This document shows positions 17,401 through 25,664 of a DNA stretch of 55,847 bases, piece after piece. Under the pieces are notes generated by a model. That model was not told the DNA's origin. It saw only the letters and a list, made by a program, of their open reading frames with translations, and searched no databases. Each line of letters opens with the position of its first letter. The first letter of the stretch is position 1. The DNA is taken from contig JANREK010000042.1 in NCBI GenBank assembly GCA_030726065.1, positions 1-55,847 on the forward strand, read 5' to 3'. Source of the DNA: Sediminibacterium sp. (GTDB lineage Bacteria; Bacteroidota; Bacteroidia; Chitinophagales; Chitinophagaceae). The position numbers were made by a program, and so were the translations under genes.

Positions 17401-18102
17401 ATGCCTGTACCCTATTTTTACGAGCCTACACTTACCATTGGCGTAAATCAGTTTACACTCAGTCCGGAAACAAGTAAGCATTGTGTACAGGTGTTAAGAA
17501 TGCAGGAAGGGGCCAATATCGATATTACGAATGGCGTGGGCGCTGTTTTTAATGCAACCATACAAACAGCACATAAAGCCAATAGCCTTGTCACCATTGA
17601 ACGTCATCAAAGTGTCGCTGCTTCGCAACAAAAAATTACCTTGGGTATTTCCTTATTAAAAAATGCAGTTCGCTTGGAATGGCTTTTTGAAAAAGTAACT
17701 GAAATGGGTATCCATCAAATTGTACCAATTATTTGCGAACGCACCATTCATGAAAGATTCAAAATGGATCGTATGCAAAATATTTTGCAATCTGCCATGA
17801 TCCAAAGCCAACAAGCATGGCTTCCTTTACTCTGCGATCCTATCGAATTTGATGCCTTTATACATAAGCATAAAGCATCGGTAAATTTAATAGCGTACTG
17901 CGAACCAAGCGAGAAAGAAAATATCAAAGAAATAATTGCACGGGATGATGTTAATTTATTGATTGGCCCAGAAGGCGATTTTTCAAGTTCCGAAATTGCG
18001 ACAGCTATTTCAAATAATTACACCCCCATTCAACTTGGCCCCACGCGACTCAGGACAGAAACTGCAGGAATTTTTGCATTGAGTGTATTAAAAATATTTT
18101 AA
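17401..18102 (+). CDS. rsmE: 16S rRNA (uracil(1498)-N3)-methyltransferase RsmE
   Basis: SPOUT-class methyltransferase that modifies U1498 in helix 44 of 16S rRNA. The 233-residue length fits. An N-terminal PUA-like region (KHCVQVLRMQEGANIDITNG) precedes the knotted SAM-binding domain, with LLIGPEGDFSSSEI and the C-terminal LGPTRLRTETA. It starts 78 bp after dnaB and 9 bp before the next gene, so it is probably co-transcribed with the downstream GNAT-like gene. Confidence 0.95.
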   Translation: MPVPYFYEPTLTIGVNQFTLSPETSKHCVQVLRMQEGANIDITNGVGAVFNATIQTAHKANSLVTIERHQSVAASQQKITLGISLLKNAVRLEWLFEKVTEMGIHQIVPIICERTIHERFKMDRMQNILQSAMIQSQQAWLPLLCDPIEFDAFIHKHKASVNLIAYCEPSEKENIKEIIARDDVNLLIGPEGDFSSSEIATAISNNYTPIQLGPTRLRTETAGIFALSVLKIF

Positions 18103-18111
18103 TTAGTAGCA

Positions 18112-19296
18112 ATGAATATTATTGAAGTAAAATCAGCTGCATCTGAACAAGCATTTTTAGCCATTAATGCCGAGTTAAATAAGGGCAATCCCAATTATAT
18201 TCGCCCCTTAGACAATGAGGTCAAAGAAGTTTTTGACCCCAATAAAAATAAACTATTTCAAAACGGCGACGCGGCAAGATGGCTTTTACTAAATGCCGAT
18301 GGTAAAACTATTGGAAGAATTGCCGCTTTCTATTATAAAGAATATAAAAATAAAGGAACCGAATACCCGGTCGGCTGTGTTGGATTTTTTGATTGTATCA
18401 ATGAGCAAGGGTGTGCGAATTTGCTTTTTGACACCGCAAAATTATGGCTGCAGCAAAATGGCATGGAAGCGATGGATGGGCCAATCAATTTTGGAGATAG
18501 AGACAAGTGGTGGGGCTTGATGGTGGAAGGTTTTGAAGCGGAACCCATGTATGGCATGTCATTTAACCCTTCCTATTATGAGACCCTTTTAACCAATTAC
18601 GGTTTTGAAAATTATTACAATCAGTATTATTATAGAAAAAATTTACTTGCCCCACTTCCAGCAAGATTTGAAGAAAGGTATCATAAGTTCAAAGCTAAGC
18701 CTGATTATACAGCCGTTCATTTAGATAAAAGCAAGCTCGCAAAATATGCCCAGGATTTTGTTACCATCTATAATTCGGCATGGGCACAACACGGAGAAGA
18801 AAAAGCCATTACACTGCCTCAAATAATAAAGCTATTTAATTCCTTAAAAGCCGTCATGGACGAAAGGGTTATTTGGTTTGCTTATTACAAGGAGGAGCCC
18901 ATCGCCATGTTTATTAATATCCCGGATGTAAATCAATACTTTAAATATTTTAATGGCGCATTAGGCCTATGGCAAAAACTGCATTTATTGTGGATGAAAT
19001 GGGCGGGTCAAAATAATAAATTAACGGGTTTAGCTTTTGGCGTGGTTCCCAAGTACCAAGCATTGGGTATTGATAGTTTTTTAATTAACTCCTGTCATAT
19101 TCTTTTAAATAAAATAAAATTGTACGACCAATACGAAATGGGTTGGGCGGGCGATTGGAACCCGAAAATGGTCAATATTTACAAAAGCTTGGATGCCCTT
19201 CCAAGCAGAAGAATGGTCACATTTAGGTACATTTTTGACGCAAAATCACATCCATTTGAGCGTCATCCCATCATGGAATATAAAACAGGTGGCTAA
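18112..19296 (+). CDS. Conserved protein with GNAT-like acyltransferase fold
   Basis: A 394-residue cytoplasmic protein with no signal peptide. It resembles the large YghO-like group of proteins annotated as N-acetyltransferases: an N-terminal lobe with DGKTIGRIAAFYYKEYKNKG and CVGFFDCINEQGCANLLFDTA looks like a GNAT core strand pair and helix. A characteristic tryptophan/proline-rich segment follows (MEAMDGPINFGDRDKWWGLM). A second lobe (about residues 215-370) ends with YEMGWAGDWNPKMVNIYKSL. The substrate is unknown. It follows rsmE by 9 bp and precedes dnaX by 85 bp. Family assignment is by general resemblance. Confidence 0.7.
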   Translation: MNIIEVKSAASEQAFLAINAELNKGNPNYIRPLDNEVKEVFDPNKNKLFQNGDAARWLLLNADGKTIGRIAAFYYKEYKNKGTEYPVGCVGFFDCINEQGCANLLFDTAKLWLQQNGMEAMDGPINFGDRDKWWGLMVEGFEAEPMYGMSFNPSYYETLLTNYGFENYYNQYYYRKNLLAPLPARFEERYHKFKAKPDYTAVHLDKSKLAKYAQDFVTIYNSAWAQHGEEKAITLPQIIKLFNSLKAVMDERVIWFAYYKEEPIAMFINIPDVNQYFKYFNGALGLWQKLHLLWMKWAGQNNKLTGLAFGVVPKYQALGIDSFLINSCHILLNKIKLYDQYEMGWAGDWNPKMVNIYKSLDALPSRRMVTFRYIFDAKSHPFERHPIMEYKTGG

Positions 19297-19381
19297 TTTT
19301 TACCTGTTTGAAAATTGGGGGATAACATTTAATTCATAGACTATAAGTTTTGATTTTGAATGTGTATATTGCGCGTCAAGT

Positions 19382-21274
19382 ATGGAAAATTTTATAGTAT
19401 CAGCACGGAAATATAGGCCCCAAAACTTCAGTACAGTAGTGGGACAGTCGCATATTACGACCACCTTAAAAAATTCCATTTTAAACAATCATTTGGCGCA
19501 CGCATTTTTATTTTGCGGACCAAGAGGTGTAGGTAAAACTACCTGCGCGCGTATTTTAGCCAAAACAATTAATTGTACAAAAGTTACCAAGGAAGGGGAA
19601 GCCTGTAATACTTGTGATAGCTGCGTTTCCTTTGAAAAAGGGGCGAGTTTAAATATTCATGAATTAGATGCCGCAAGTAATAATTCAGTGGACGATATCA
19701 GAACATTAGTAGAGCAAGTTCGTTTTGCCCCACAAGCTGGAAAATACAAAGTATATATTGTGGATGAGGTCCACATGTTAAGTTCAAGTGCATTTAATGC
19801 ATTTTTAAAAACATTAGAGGAGCCGCCGCCATTTGCTATTTTTATTTTAGCGACCACCGAAAAACATAAAATTCTTCCGACCATATTAAGTCGCTGTCAA
19901 ATATTTGATTTTAGAAGAATCAATTCCAACGACACCGTTTTACATTTGGAGGAAATTGTTGGCAAGGAAAAAATTAAGGCAGAAAAAAATGCATTACAGC
20001 TGATTGCTCAAAAAAGTGAAGGTTGTATGCGTGATGCGCTAAGTATCTTGGATAAGATTGTCAGCTTTTCAAATGGTGCCTTAACTTATGAAAATACACT
20101 TGAACATTTAAATATTTTAGACGAGGCATATTATTTCAAATTATTAGGGTTTTTAACTGCCCAGGATTTAACCAGCGCCATGCTCCTGTATGATGAAATA
20201 AATCAAAAAGGATTTGAAGGCGACATGGTGCTATATGGTTTAGCAGGATTTATAAGAAATATATTGGTATGTAAGGATCCAGCAAGCGCACATTTATTAG
20301 AATCCATTGAAGGATGGCGTGAGCAATACATCGAAACAGCTAACACAACTAGCACACCTTATCTGATAAGTGCTTTGAATATTTTAAATGAGTCCGAGAT
20401 TCAATTTAAAATGGCGCGCAACAAACGTTTACATGTGGAGCTCGCATTAATTAAGCTAAATTTTTTACAACAAGCCATTGAATTAAGTATGTCAGAAGGC
20501 GAACTAGTAAAAAAAAAACTAGTTAACGTAAGCTACCCCATAAAAACAAAGCGCATTTTGCCATTAGGTAAAATGGTGGTGAATGAGCAGGCCAAATTAA
20601 TGATCGAAACCGCAGCTCCCGCAAGTCGTCCCCCAAAAACGAATCCTTTGATTGAAGCTAATCATTCGCAAAAGGACAATTCAAGGGAACCCATTCAAGC
20701 AGTTAATAATCCATTACAGGAATTACCAACATCTATCAATACGACGAACACTAATAATTCGAGTACTAATACAAACAACACTTCGCCATCAGATACAATA
20801 AGCACCAATGATGGTAGCAATAAAAAGAATTTATTAGCAGCTTTACAACAAAAGTATGGTTCAAAATATAATATTGAAGAAGTAAAGGAACCTATTGCTT
20901 TAGAAATAGATACACTAACAAAATGCTGGGATGATTACACAGCTTATCTATTAGATGCATTAAAGCATTCTTCCCATGGCACTTTTAAATTAGCCATTTT
21001 AGAAATTTTAGACCCCCTCCATTTTACTGTTACTGTTTCGGCGCTAACTGCTCAAAAGTTTGTAGAACAAGAGCGCATGAATTTACTTGAAAAAATTTGG
21101 GAGACCTTTAATAATAGGGCCATTCAGTTTTCTATATTAGTGGATGCCGGAGAAAAAGAAGATGTACCCCTTCATTTAAGATTAAACAGCAAGCAAAAAT
21201 TTGAACGCATTGCGGAACATTACCCGTTGGTACAAGAGTTTAAAACCAGACTGAATTTAGAAATTCTATACTGA
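19382..21274 (+). CDS. dnaX: DNA polymerase III subunit gamma/tau
   Basis: Clamp-loader ATPase of the replicative polymerase. It has 630 residues, with Walker A CGPRGVGKTT at about 45-54, a zinc-binding cysteine group (NCTKVTKEGEACNTCDSC), Walker B VYIVDEVHMLS, the SRC motif (ILSRCQIFDFRR), a sensor-2 region (SEGCMRDALSILDK), and a Thr/Asn/Ser-rich linker (about 435-480) before a C-terminal tau-type domain. The linker is low complexity. A programmed frameshift giving gamma is known in some bacteria; an AAAAAAAA run at 20512-20519, within codons for VKKKLV, could permit slippage, but this is not demonstrated. Confidence 0.96.
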   Translation: MENFIVSARKYRPQNFSTVVGQSHITTTLKNSILNNHLAHAFLFCGPRGVGKTTCARILAKTINCTKVTKEGEACNTCDSCVSFEKGASLNIHELDAASNNSVDDIRTLVEQVRFAPQAGKYKVYIVDEVHMLSSSAFNAFLKTLEEPPPFAIFILATTEKHKILPTILSRCQIFDFRRINSNDTVLHLEEIVGKEKIKAEKNALQLIAQKSEGCMRDALSILDKIVSFSNGALTYENTLEHLNILDEAYYFKLLGFLTAQDLTSAMLLYDEINQKGFEGDMVLYGLAGFIRNILVCKDPASAHLLESIEGWREQYIETANTTSTPYLISALNILNESEIQFKMARNKRLHVELALIKLNFLQQAIELSMSEGELVKKKLVNVSYPIKTKRILPLGKMVVNEQAKLMIETAAPASRPPKTNPLIEANHSQKDNSREPIQAVNNPLQELPTSINTTNTNNSSTNTNNTSPSDTISTNDGSNKKNLLAALQQKYGSKYNIEEVKEPIALEIDTLTKCWDDYTAYLLDALKHSSHGTFKLAILEILDPLHFTVTVSALTAQKFVEQERMNLLEKIWETFNNRAIQFSILVDAGEKEDVPLHLRLNSKQKFERIAEHYPLVQEFKTRLNLEILY

Positions 21275-21400
21275 TAATTTTAAAAATCAATATCCATTGT
21301 ATAGGGCTTTACGGAGATCAAAAATTCATTGGCTTGATTCATCAAAAACTATATTAGTTTTGATGTTATGCTCATTTGAATTTATAAAAGAAGGATATAT

Positions 21401-21736
21401 TTAAAGCTTCGTCTTATTGTATCCTTTCTGCTTTAAATATTGAAAAACTTTTTGACGGTGGTCACCTTGAATTATTATTTCACCCTCTTTTACCGAACCA
21501 CCAGTGCCACAATGATTTTTTAACGCTTTCCCAATACTTTCCATATCCGTCAACTTCCCAACAAACCCATAAATAATGGTAACCGTTTTGCCAGCACGAT
21601 GCTTGGTTTCGAGAATAACCCGAAGTGGCTGATCCCCATTAGGCAAGGTTTCTATTTCGTCCTCAGAAACCGAAGGAATGGCTGCCGGATTTGTGCTATA
21701 CACGAATGCAGAAATACTTTTATTGTTTTTACTCAT
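21401..21736 (-). CDS. Translation initiation factor SUI1/YciH family protein
   Basis: A 111-residue protein related to eukaryotic eIF1 and bacterial YciH. The SUI1 core is visible in RVILETKHRAGKTVTIIYGF, LKNHCGTGGSVKEGEIIIQG and DHRQKVFQYLKQKGY. In bacteria such proteins bind the 30S subunit and may affect start-site fidelity. The N-terminal 40 residues are a variable linker. It is tail-to-tail with dnaX; the 126-bp gap contains an A/T-rich inverted repeat (21340-21350 with 21356-21365) but no clear terminator. Confidence 0.9.
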   Translation of the reverse strand: MSKNNKSISAFVYSTNPAAIPSVSEDEIETLPNGDQPLRVILETKHRAGKTVTIIYGFVGKLTDMESIGKALKNHCGTGGSVKEGEIIIQGDHRQKVFQYLKQKGYNKTKL

Positions 21737-21836
21737 TACAACAGAATTAAAAATTTAATCGCAATAAAAAGGATTTCTTAAATGAGGCAAAATAATTTTC
21801 TTACAAGATTAACGAATTCAATTTTACAAAGGTCAA

Positions 21837-22226
21837 TTAACTAATACGAATACTTACAATTGAAACACGATTATTTGTTTCTTGCAGCAACAAACTTAAA
21901 TTAAATTTTCCTTGTGCGGATAACAATTTACCCGTGATATAAATAGTGGTACCCAATTTTCGTTCTGCATTTTTTTCAAAACCAATAATATTCTTGATGC
22001 TAAAAAAAAGCTGCAATTGCTGATTCGCTTGGACTGGTGTAACCTGCTTTTGCGCGGATTGATCTAAAATATTTACTTCAGATGCTGCATCCCAAAAGGA
22101 CAACAAATTGCTAAAATTTGCGGTTTGTAAAGTTTGCACCAAGGTTTCTGTTTCATTTTGCGCCATAACTATACCCAATGAAAATGTAAAGCTGAACACA
22201 AGTAGTATTTTTCGAAGTAATTGCAT
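21837..22226 (-). CDS. DUF4783 family secreted protein
   Basis: A 129-residue protein with a Sec signal peptide (about residues 1-22, ending VMAQ) and a small alpha+beta domain resembling the NTF2-like fold: a helix (ETETLVQTLQTANFSNLLSFW), then strands around VNILDQSAQ and SLLLQETNNRVSIVSIRIS. This matches the Bacteroidota family DUF4783, which has no assigned function. It is predicted to be periplasmic. It is divergent from gpmI. Its position between a SUI1-type gene and gpmI gives no clear functional hint. Confidence 0.82.
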   Translation of the reverse strand: MQLLRKILLVFSFTFSLGIVMAQNETETLVQTLQTANFSNLLSFWDAASEVNILDQSAQKQVTPVQANQQLQLFFSIKNIIGFEKNAERKLGTTIYITGKLLSAQGKFNLSLLLQETNNRVSIVSIRIS

Positions 22227-22334
22227 ATTTTTTGGGATTAAAACTGCTTAAAGTTTGTAATGTGCCTAGTATTTTGAAACTTTGTGGTACAATTTAATTA
22301 AAATCAAACTGGAAGCTTCCAAAAAGTCAAAAAT

Positions 22335-23852
22335 ATGTCCAAAAAAGTAATTTTAGTGATCATGGATGGCTGGGGATTGGGCTTAGTTCCGACTGCAGAC
22401 GCAATTCAACAGGCAAAAACACCTTTTGTAAGCAGTTTGGCACAATCCTATCCGCATAGCACCCTAGTGACTTGTGGGGAAGCCGTTGGTTTACCGGATG
22501 GGCAAATGGGCAACAGTGAAGTAGGGCATTTAAATTTAGGTGCAGGAAGAATTGTTTATCAAGAATTACAAAGAATTAATGTAGCTATTCGAGAAGGGGA
22601 ATTTACAAAAAATGAAACCTTACTTGCTTCCATAAAATATGCCTTACAAAATAACAAACCACTGCATTTATTAGGATTAGTAAGTGATGGTGGGGTTCAC
22701 GCGCATACCAGCCATTTAAAAGCAATTTGTGCCGTTTGTAAAAAGGAAGGATTAAAGGAAGTATATATTCATGCTTTCACGGATGGTCGAGATACTGATC
22801 CTAAGAGTGGTTTGGGGTTTGTACAAAATATGGAATCGTATTTGCTTAATTCAGTAGGCAAAATTGCATCCATTAGCGGAAGATATTATGCAATGGATCG
22901 TGATAAGAGATGGGAAAGGGTGAAATTTGCCTATGATGCATTACTACATGCACAAGGACCAACATCTCATTCAGCTTTGGAAGCGATACAAGAAAATTAT
23001 GACAACAATATCACTGATGAATTTATCAAGCCTACCATTATCACTGAAAATGGGCAACCAATAGCCACTATTAAGAAAGGCGATGCTGTTTTGTGTTTTA
23101 ATTTTAGAACCGATCGTTGTAGAGAAATTACAGAAGTTTTATCTCAAAAGGATTTTCCTGAATTCGGCATGAAGCCATTAGCATTGCATTATACTACTTT
23201 AACGAAGTACGATGAAACATTTAAAAATGTGCAAGTGATTTTTGAGAATGATAATTTAGTCAATACACTGGGTGATATACTAGCACAAAATAATAAAAAA
23301 CAAATTCGCATTGCTGAAACTGAAAAATATCCGCATGTGACTTTCTTTTTTAATGGTGGTCGTGAGGTTCCTTTTGAAGGGGAAACTCGCATCATGGCAT
23401 CCTCACCAAAAGTAGCTACTTATGATTTACAGCCTGAAATGAGCGCCAATGAATTAACTGAAAGATTATTACCTGAAATAAATAAAGGGGAAGCCGATTT
23501 TATATGCTTGAATTATGCCAATGCGGATATGGTAGGACATACGGGTATATTTAGCGCTGTAGTAAAAGCAGTAGAAACCGTAGATAGTTGTGTTGAAAAA
23601 ATTGTAACAACTGGTTTACAAAATGGGTATACTTTACTCGTAACTGCTGATCATGGGAATGCCGATTACATGATCAATGAAGATGGTTCACCCAATACAG
23701 CACACACTTTAAACTTGGTTCCCTTATTTTTAGTTGACCAAAATTGGAAGGGTACATTAAAGTCAGGGAAATTAGGCGATATCGCGCCAACGATACTTAG
23801 CTTAATGGGTTTACCCATTCCTTCGGAAATGACTGGAAATGTGTTAACTTAA
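22335..23852 (+). CDS. gpmI: 2,3-bisphosphoglycerate-independent phosphoglycerate mutase
   Basis: Glycolytic enzyme that interconverts 3- and 2-phosphoglycerate with two metal ions. The 505 residues show the N-terminal metal motif VIMDGWGLG, the phosphoserine nucleophile Ser61 in QMGNSEVGHLNLGAGR, the phosphotransfer domain motifs HAFTDGRDTDP and GRYYAMDRDKRWERV, and the C-terminal metal sites NYANADMVGHTG and LVTADHGNADYM. It is preceded by a 108-bp divergent gap and followed 18 bp later by the heme-binding-domain gene. Confidence 0.97.
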   Translation: MSKKVILVIMDGWGLGLVPTADAIQQAKTPFVSSLAQSYPHSTLVTCGEAVGLPDGQMGNSEVGHLNLGAGRIVYQELQRINVAIREGEFTKNETLLASIKYALQNNKPLHLLGLVSDGGVHAHTSHLKAICAVCKKEGLKEVYIHAFTDGRDTDPKSGLGFVQNMESYLLNSVGKIASISGRYYAMDRDKRWERVKFAYDALLHAQGPTSHSALEAIQENYDNNITDEFIKPTIITENGQPIATIKKGDAVLCFNFRTDRCREITEVLSQKDFPEFGMKPLALHYTTLTKYDETFKNVQVIFENDNLVNTLGDILAQNNKKQIRIAETEKYPHVTFFFNGGREVPFEGETRIMASSPKVATYDLQPEMSANELTERLLPEINKGEADFICLNYANADMVGHTGIFSAVVKAVETVDSCVEKIVTTGLQNGYTLLVTADHGNADYMINEDGSPNTAHTLNLVPLFLVDQNWKGTLKSGKLGDIAPTILSLMGLPIPSEMTGNVLT

Positions 23853-23870
23853 CAGCATAAAACTACTCCT

Positions 23871-24370
23871 ATGATAAAGAAAATTATACTTACCCTTGTT
23901 GTTTTATTAGCAATAGCACAAGTAGTTCGCCCAACCAAGAATAATTCCCGTGATACACAAAAAGATATTTCTACTTTGTACCCGATGACAGATGATGTTA
24001 AGGTGATCGTAAATAAAGCATGCGCAGACTGTCACACGAATAATACCAACTATCCATTTTATGCAAACATACAACCCATTGCTTATTGGTTAGAAGATCA
24101 TGTAAAAGAAGGAAAGCGTCATTTTAATTTTAATGAATTTGCGAGTTATAGAATTGCAAAACAAAATCACAAATTAGAGGAAGTGATTGAGCAAATAAAA
24201 GAAGGAGAAATGCCCTTATATTCTTATACATTAATTCACAAAGAAGCAAAATTACTGAGGCAGAAAAAGCAACTTTAATCAATTGGTGTCAAAGCATCAT
24301 AGACTCTTTAAAAGCAAATTACCCAGCGGATAGCTTGGTGATGAAAAAAAATCCTACACAAGCAAAATAG
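23871..24370 (+). pseudogene. Heme-binding domain protein, interrupted by a one-base frameshift
   Basis: A small exported protein of the Bacteroidota heme-binding-domain family. An N-terminal signal/anchor (IILTLVVLLAIAQVV) precedes one cytochrome-like CADCH motif with NNTNYPFYANIQP, then EGEMPLYSYTLIHKEAK. The open frame stops at 24278 after the nonhomologous tail LLRQKKQL. In the overlapping frame from 24254 the expected family ending continues as TEAEKATLINWCQSI and runs to a TAG at 24368-24370. One missing base near 24249-24256 explains both. The site is not a canonical slippery heptamer, so a real mutation or an assembly indel is more likely than programmed frameshifting. If the 135-residue form is made, the CxxCH site survives. 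Confidence 0.75.
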
Positions 24371-24383
24371 GTTTTGATAAAAT

Positions 24384-25016
24384 ATGAAAATTGTAAAAGC
24401 GACTTATTTGATATCAAGTCCTAGTTTTGACCTATGTCCTAAATTAAATTTGCCTGAATATGCATTTATAGGACGAAGTAATGTTGGAAAATCATCCATC
24501 ATTAATGCCTTATGTCAACAAAAAAATTTAGCGAAAACATCTGGTACGCCTGGTAAAACACAACTAATAAATCATTTTGAAATTATTAGTAACAGTGTAG
24601 CCAAAGGGAAACAAGACAAATGGTATATCGTTGATTTACCCGGCTATGGCTTTGCAAAAGTATCCCAAAGTAGTCGTCGCCGTTGGGAACAAATGATTGA
24701 AAACTATTTAAGAAAAAGAGAAAACCTCAATCGCGTATTTGTTTTGATTGACAGTAGACATAGTCCACAAAAAATAGATATTGAATTCATCGAGCAACTA
24801 GTTCAATGGGAAATTCCCTATACCGTCATCTTTACAAAATCAGATAAAGAAAAGCCAGGTGTGGTTGCCAGAAATGTAAAATCATTTTTTGAAATACTCA
24901 ACGAAAAATTACAATTTTTACCACAAGGGTTTGTTACTAGTGCTGAAAAAAAGACGGGTACCGATGAGGTACTCGCCTGCATTGATCAATACAATAAGCT
25001 AGTAGCCGAAGGATAA
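24384..25016 (+). CDS. engB: Ribosome biogenesis GTP-binding protein EngB (YsxC/YihA)
   Basis: A P-loop GTPase needed for large ribosomal subunit assembly and for division. The 210 residues show G1 FIGRSNVGKSS at about 29-39, G2/switch TSGTPGKTQLINHF, G3 DLPGYGFAK, G4 FTKSDK and G5 TSAEKKTG. It starts 13 bp after the end of the disrupted heme-binding gene. It is tail-to-tail with the YkuK-like gene, only 3 bp apart. Confidence 0.96.
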   Translation: MKIVKATYLISSPSFDLCPKLNLPEYAFIGRSNVGKSSIINALCQQKNLAKTSGTPGKTQLINHFEIISNSVAKGKQDKWYIVDLPGYGFAKVSQSSRRRWEQMIENYLRKRENLNRVFVLIDSRHSPQKIDIEFIEQLVQWEIPYTVIFTKSDKEKPGVVARNVKSFFEILNEKLQFLPQGFVTSAEKKTGTDEVLACIDQYNKLVAEG

Positions 25017-25019
25017 TAA

Positions 25020-25493
25020 CTAATTGACCGCTTTGTCTGCACAGCAACTACTTGCAAATGCTTCTGGCTTTGCTTTAAATGCAAATCCCATTCCCAAAAT
25101 ATAACCCATTGCTTCCTTCAATGCATCATTGCTTTTAAACTGTGGATTGGTATTAATATCTGCATGCACTTCCATTTCAACATTGTATTCGATAAATAAA
25201 TCGCATAACTCATAGGCAATTTCAATACTCTTAGCTACTTCGGCCAACATGCGCTCCTTTAGATGAAATTTTTGTGTTGATTTATCATTATGAATATACA
25301 TAAAGCCGCCATTGTATTCTCTTAAAAAAACAATGACGGTCGCAAATTCTGTTATATTCGCTTTTACTTGACTATCCGTTCCTATACAAACTTTTAATTT
25401 CGTTTTTTTAAGGGACTCAGTAATAATTGCCTGCCTTACCGCTTCCTTAATTGGAAGCGTTATTAATTCACCTGTAAATTTTCTCCAAAGCAT
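25020..25493 (-). CDS. YkuK-like RNase H-fold protein (DUF458)
   Basis: A 157-residue cytoplasmic protein. The motif VCIGTDSQVK followed by a strand (FATVIVFL) and the acidic EVHADINTNPQFKSNDALKEA, read in shorter blocks, match the YkuK/DUF458 family, which adopts an RNase H-like fold with possible metal-binding acidic residues (Asp in GTDSQ, Glu/Asp in EVHADI). Nuclease activity has not been established for the family to my knowledge. A Cys pair lies at the C-terminus (SSCCADK). Confidence 0.82.
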   Translation of the reverse strand: MLWRKFTGELITLPIKEAVRQAIITESLKKTKLKVCIGTDSQVKANITEFATVIVFLREYNGGFMYIHNDKSTQKFHLKERMLAEVAKSIEIAYELCDLFIEYNVEMEVHADINTNPQFKSNDALKEAMGYILGMGFAFKAKPEAFASSCCADKAVN

Positions 25494-25664
25494 TATTTCT
25501 TATTTTTACTTTTTTGAACCATTTGTATTTAGGTAAATTACCCTATTTGTAGCGTTTGCCCAATATTAGCTAGCCTCAGTTTTCAACAACAAGTGGATAA
25601 GCCTCAATTTTGACTAAAACCGTTTAAGTTTAATTACCTTTACCCTTCGAATCATTTGACTTAT

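Noticed and set aside
21340..21365. Inverted repeat between dnaX and the SUI1-family gene as a terminator
   Set aside because: The stem is A/T-rich with a bulge and has no T-run on either strand.
24246..24257. Programmed -1 frameshift in the heme-binding gene
   Set aside because: The sequence GCAAAATTA does not fit an X XXY YYZ slippery heptamer because the A-site codon cannot re-pair, and no downstream structure is evident.
25592..25600. AGTGGATAA, one mismatch from a DnaA box, before the second ABC transporter
   Set aside because: It stands alone; a single near-match in an intergenic region is expected by chance, unlike the four-site cluster at 15.6 kb.
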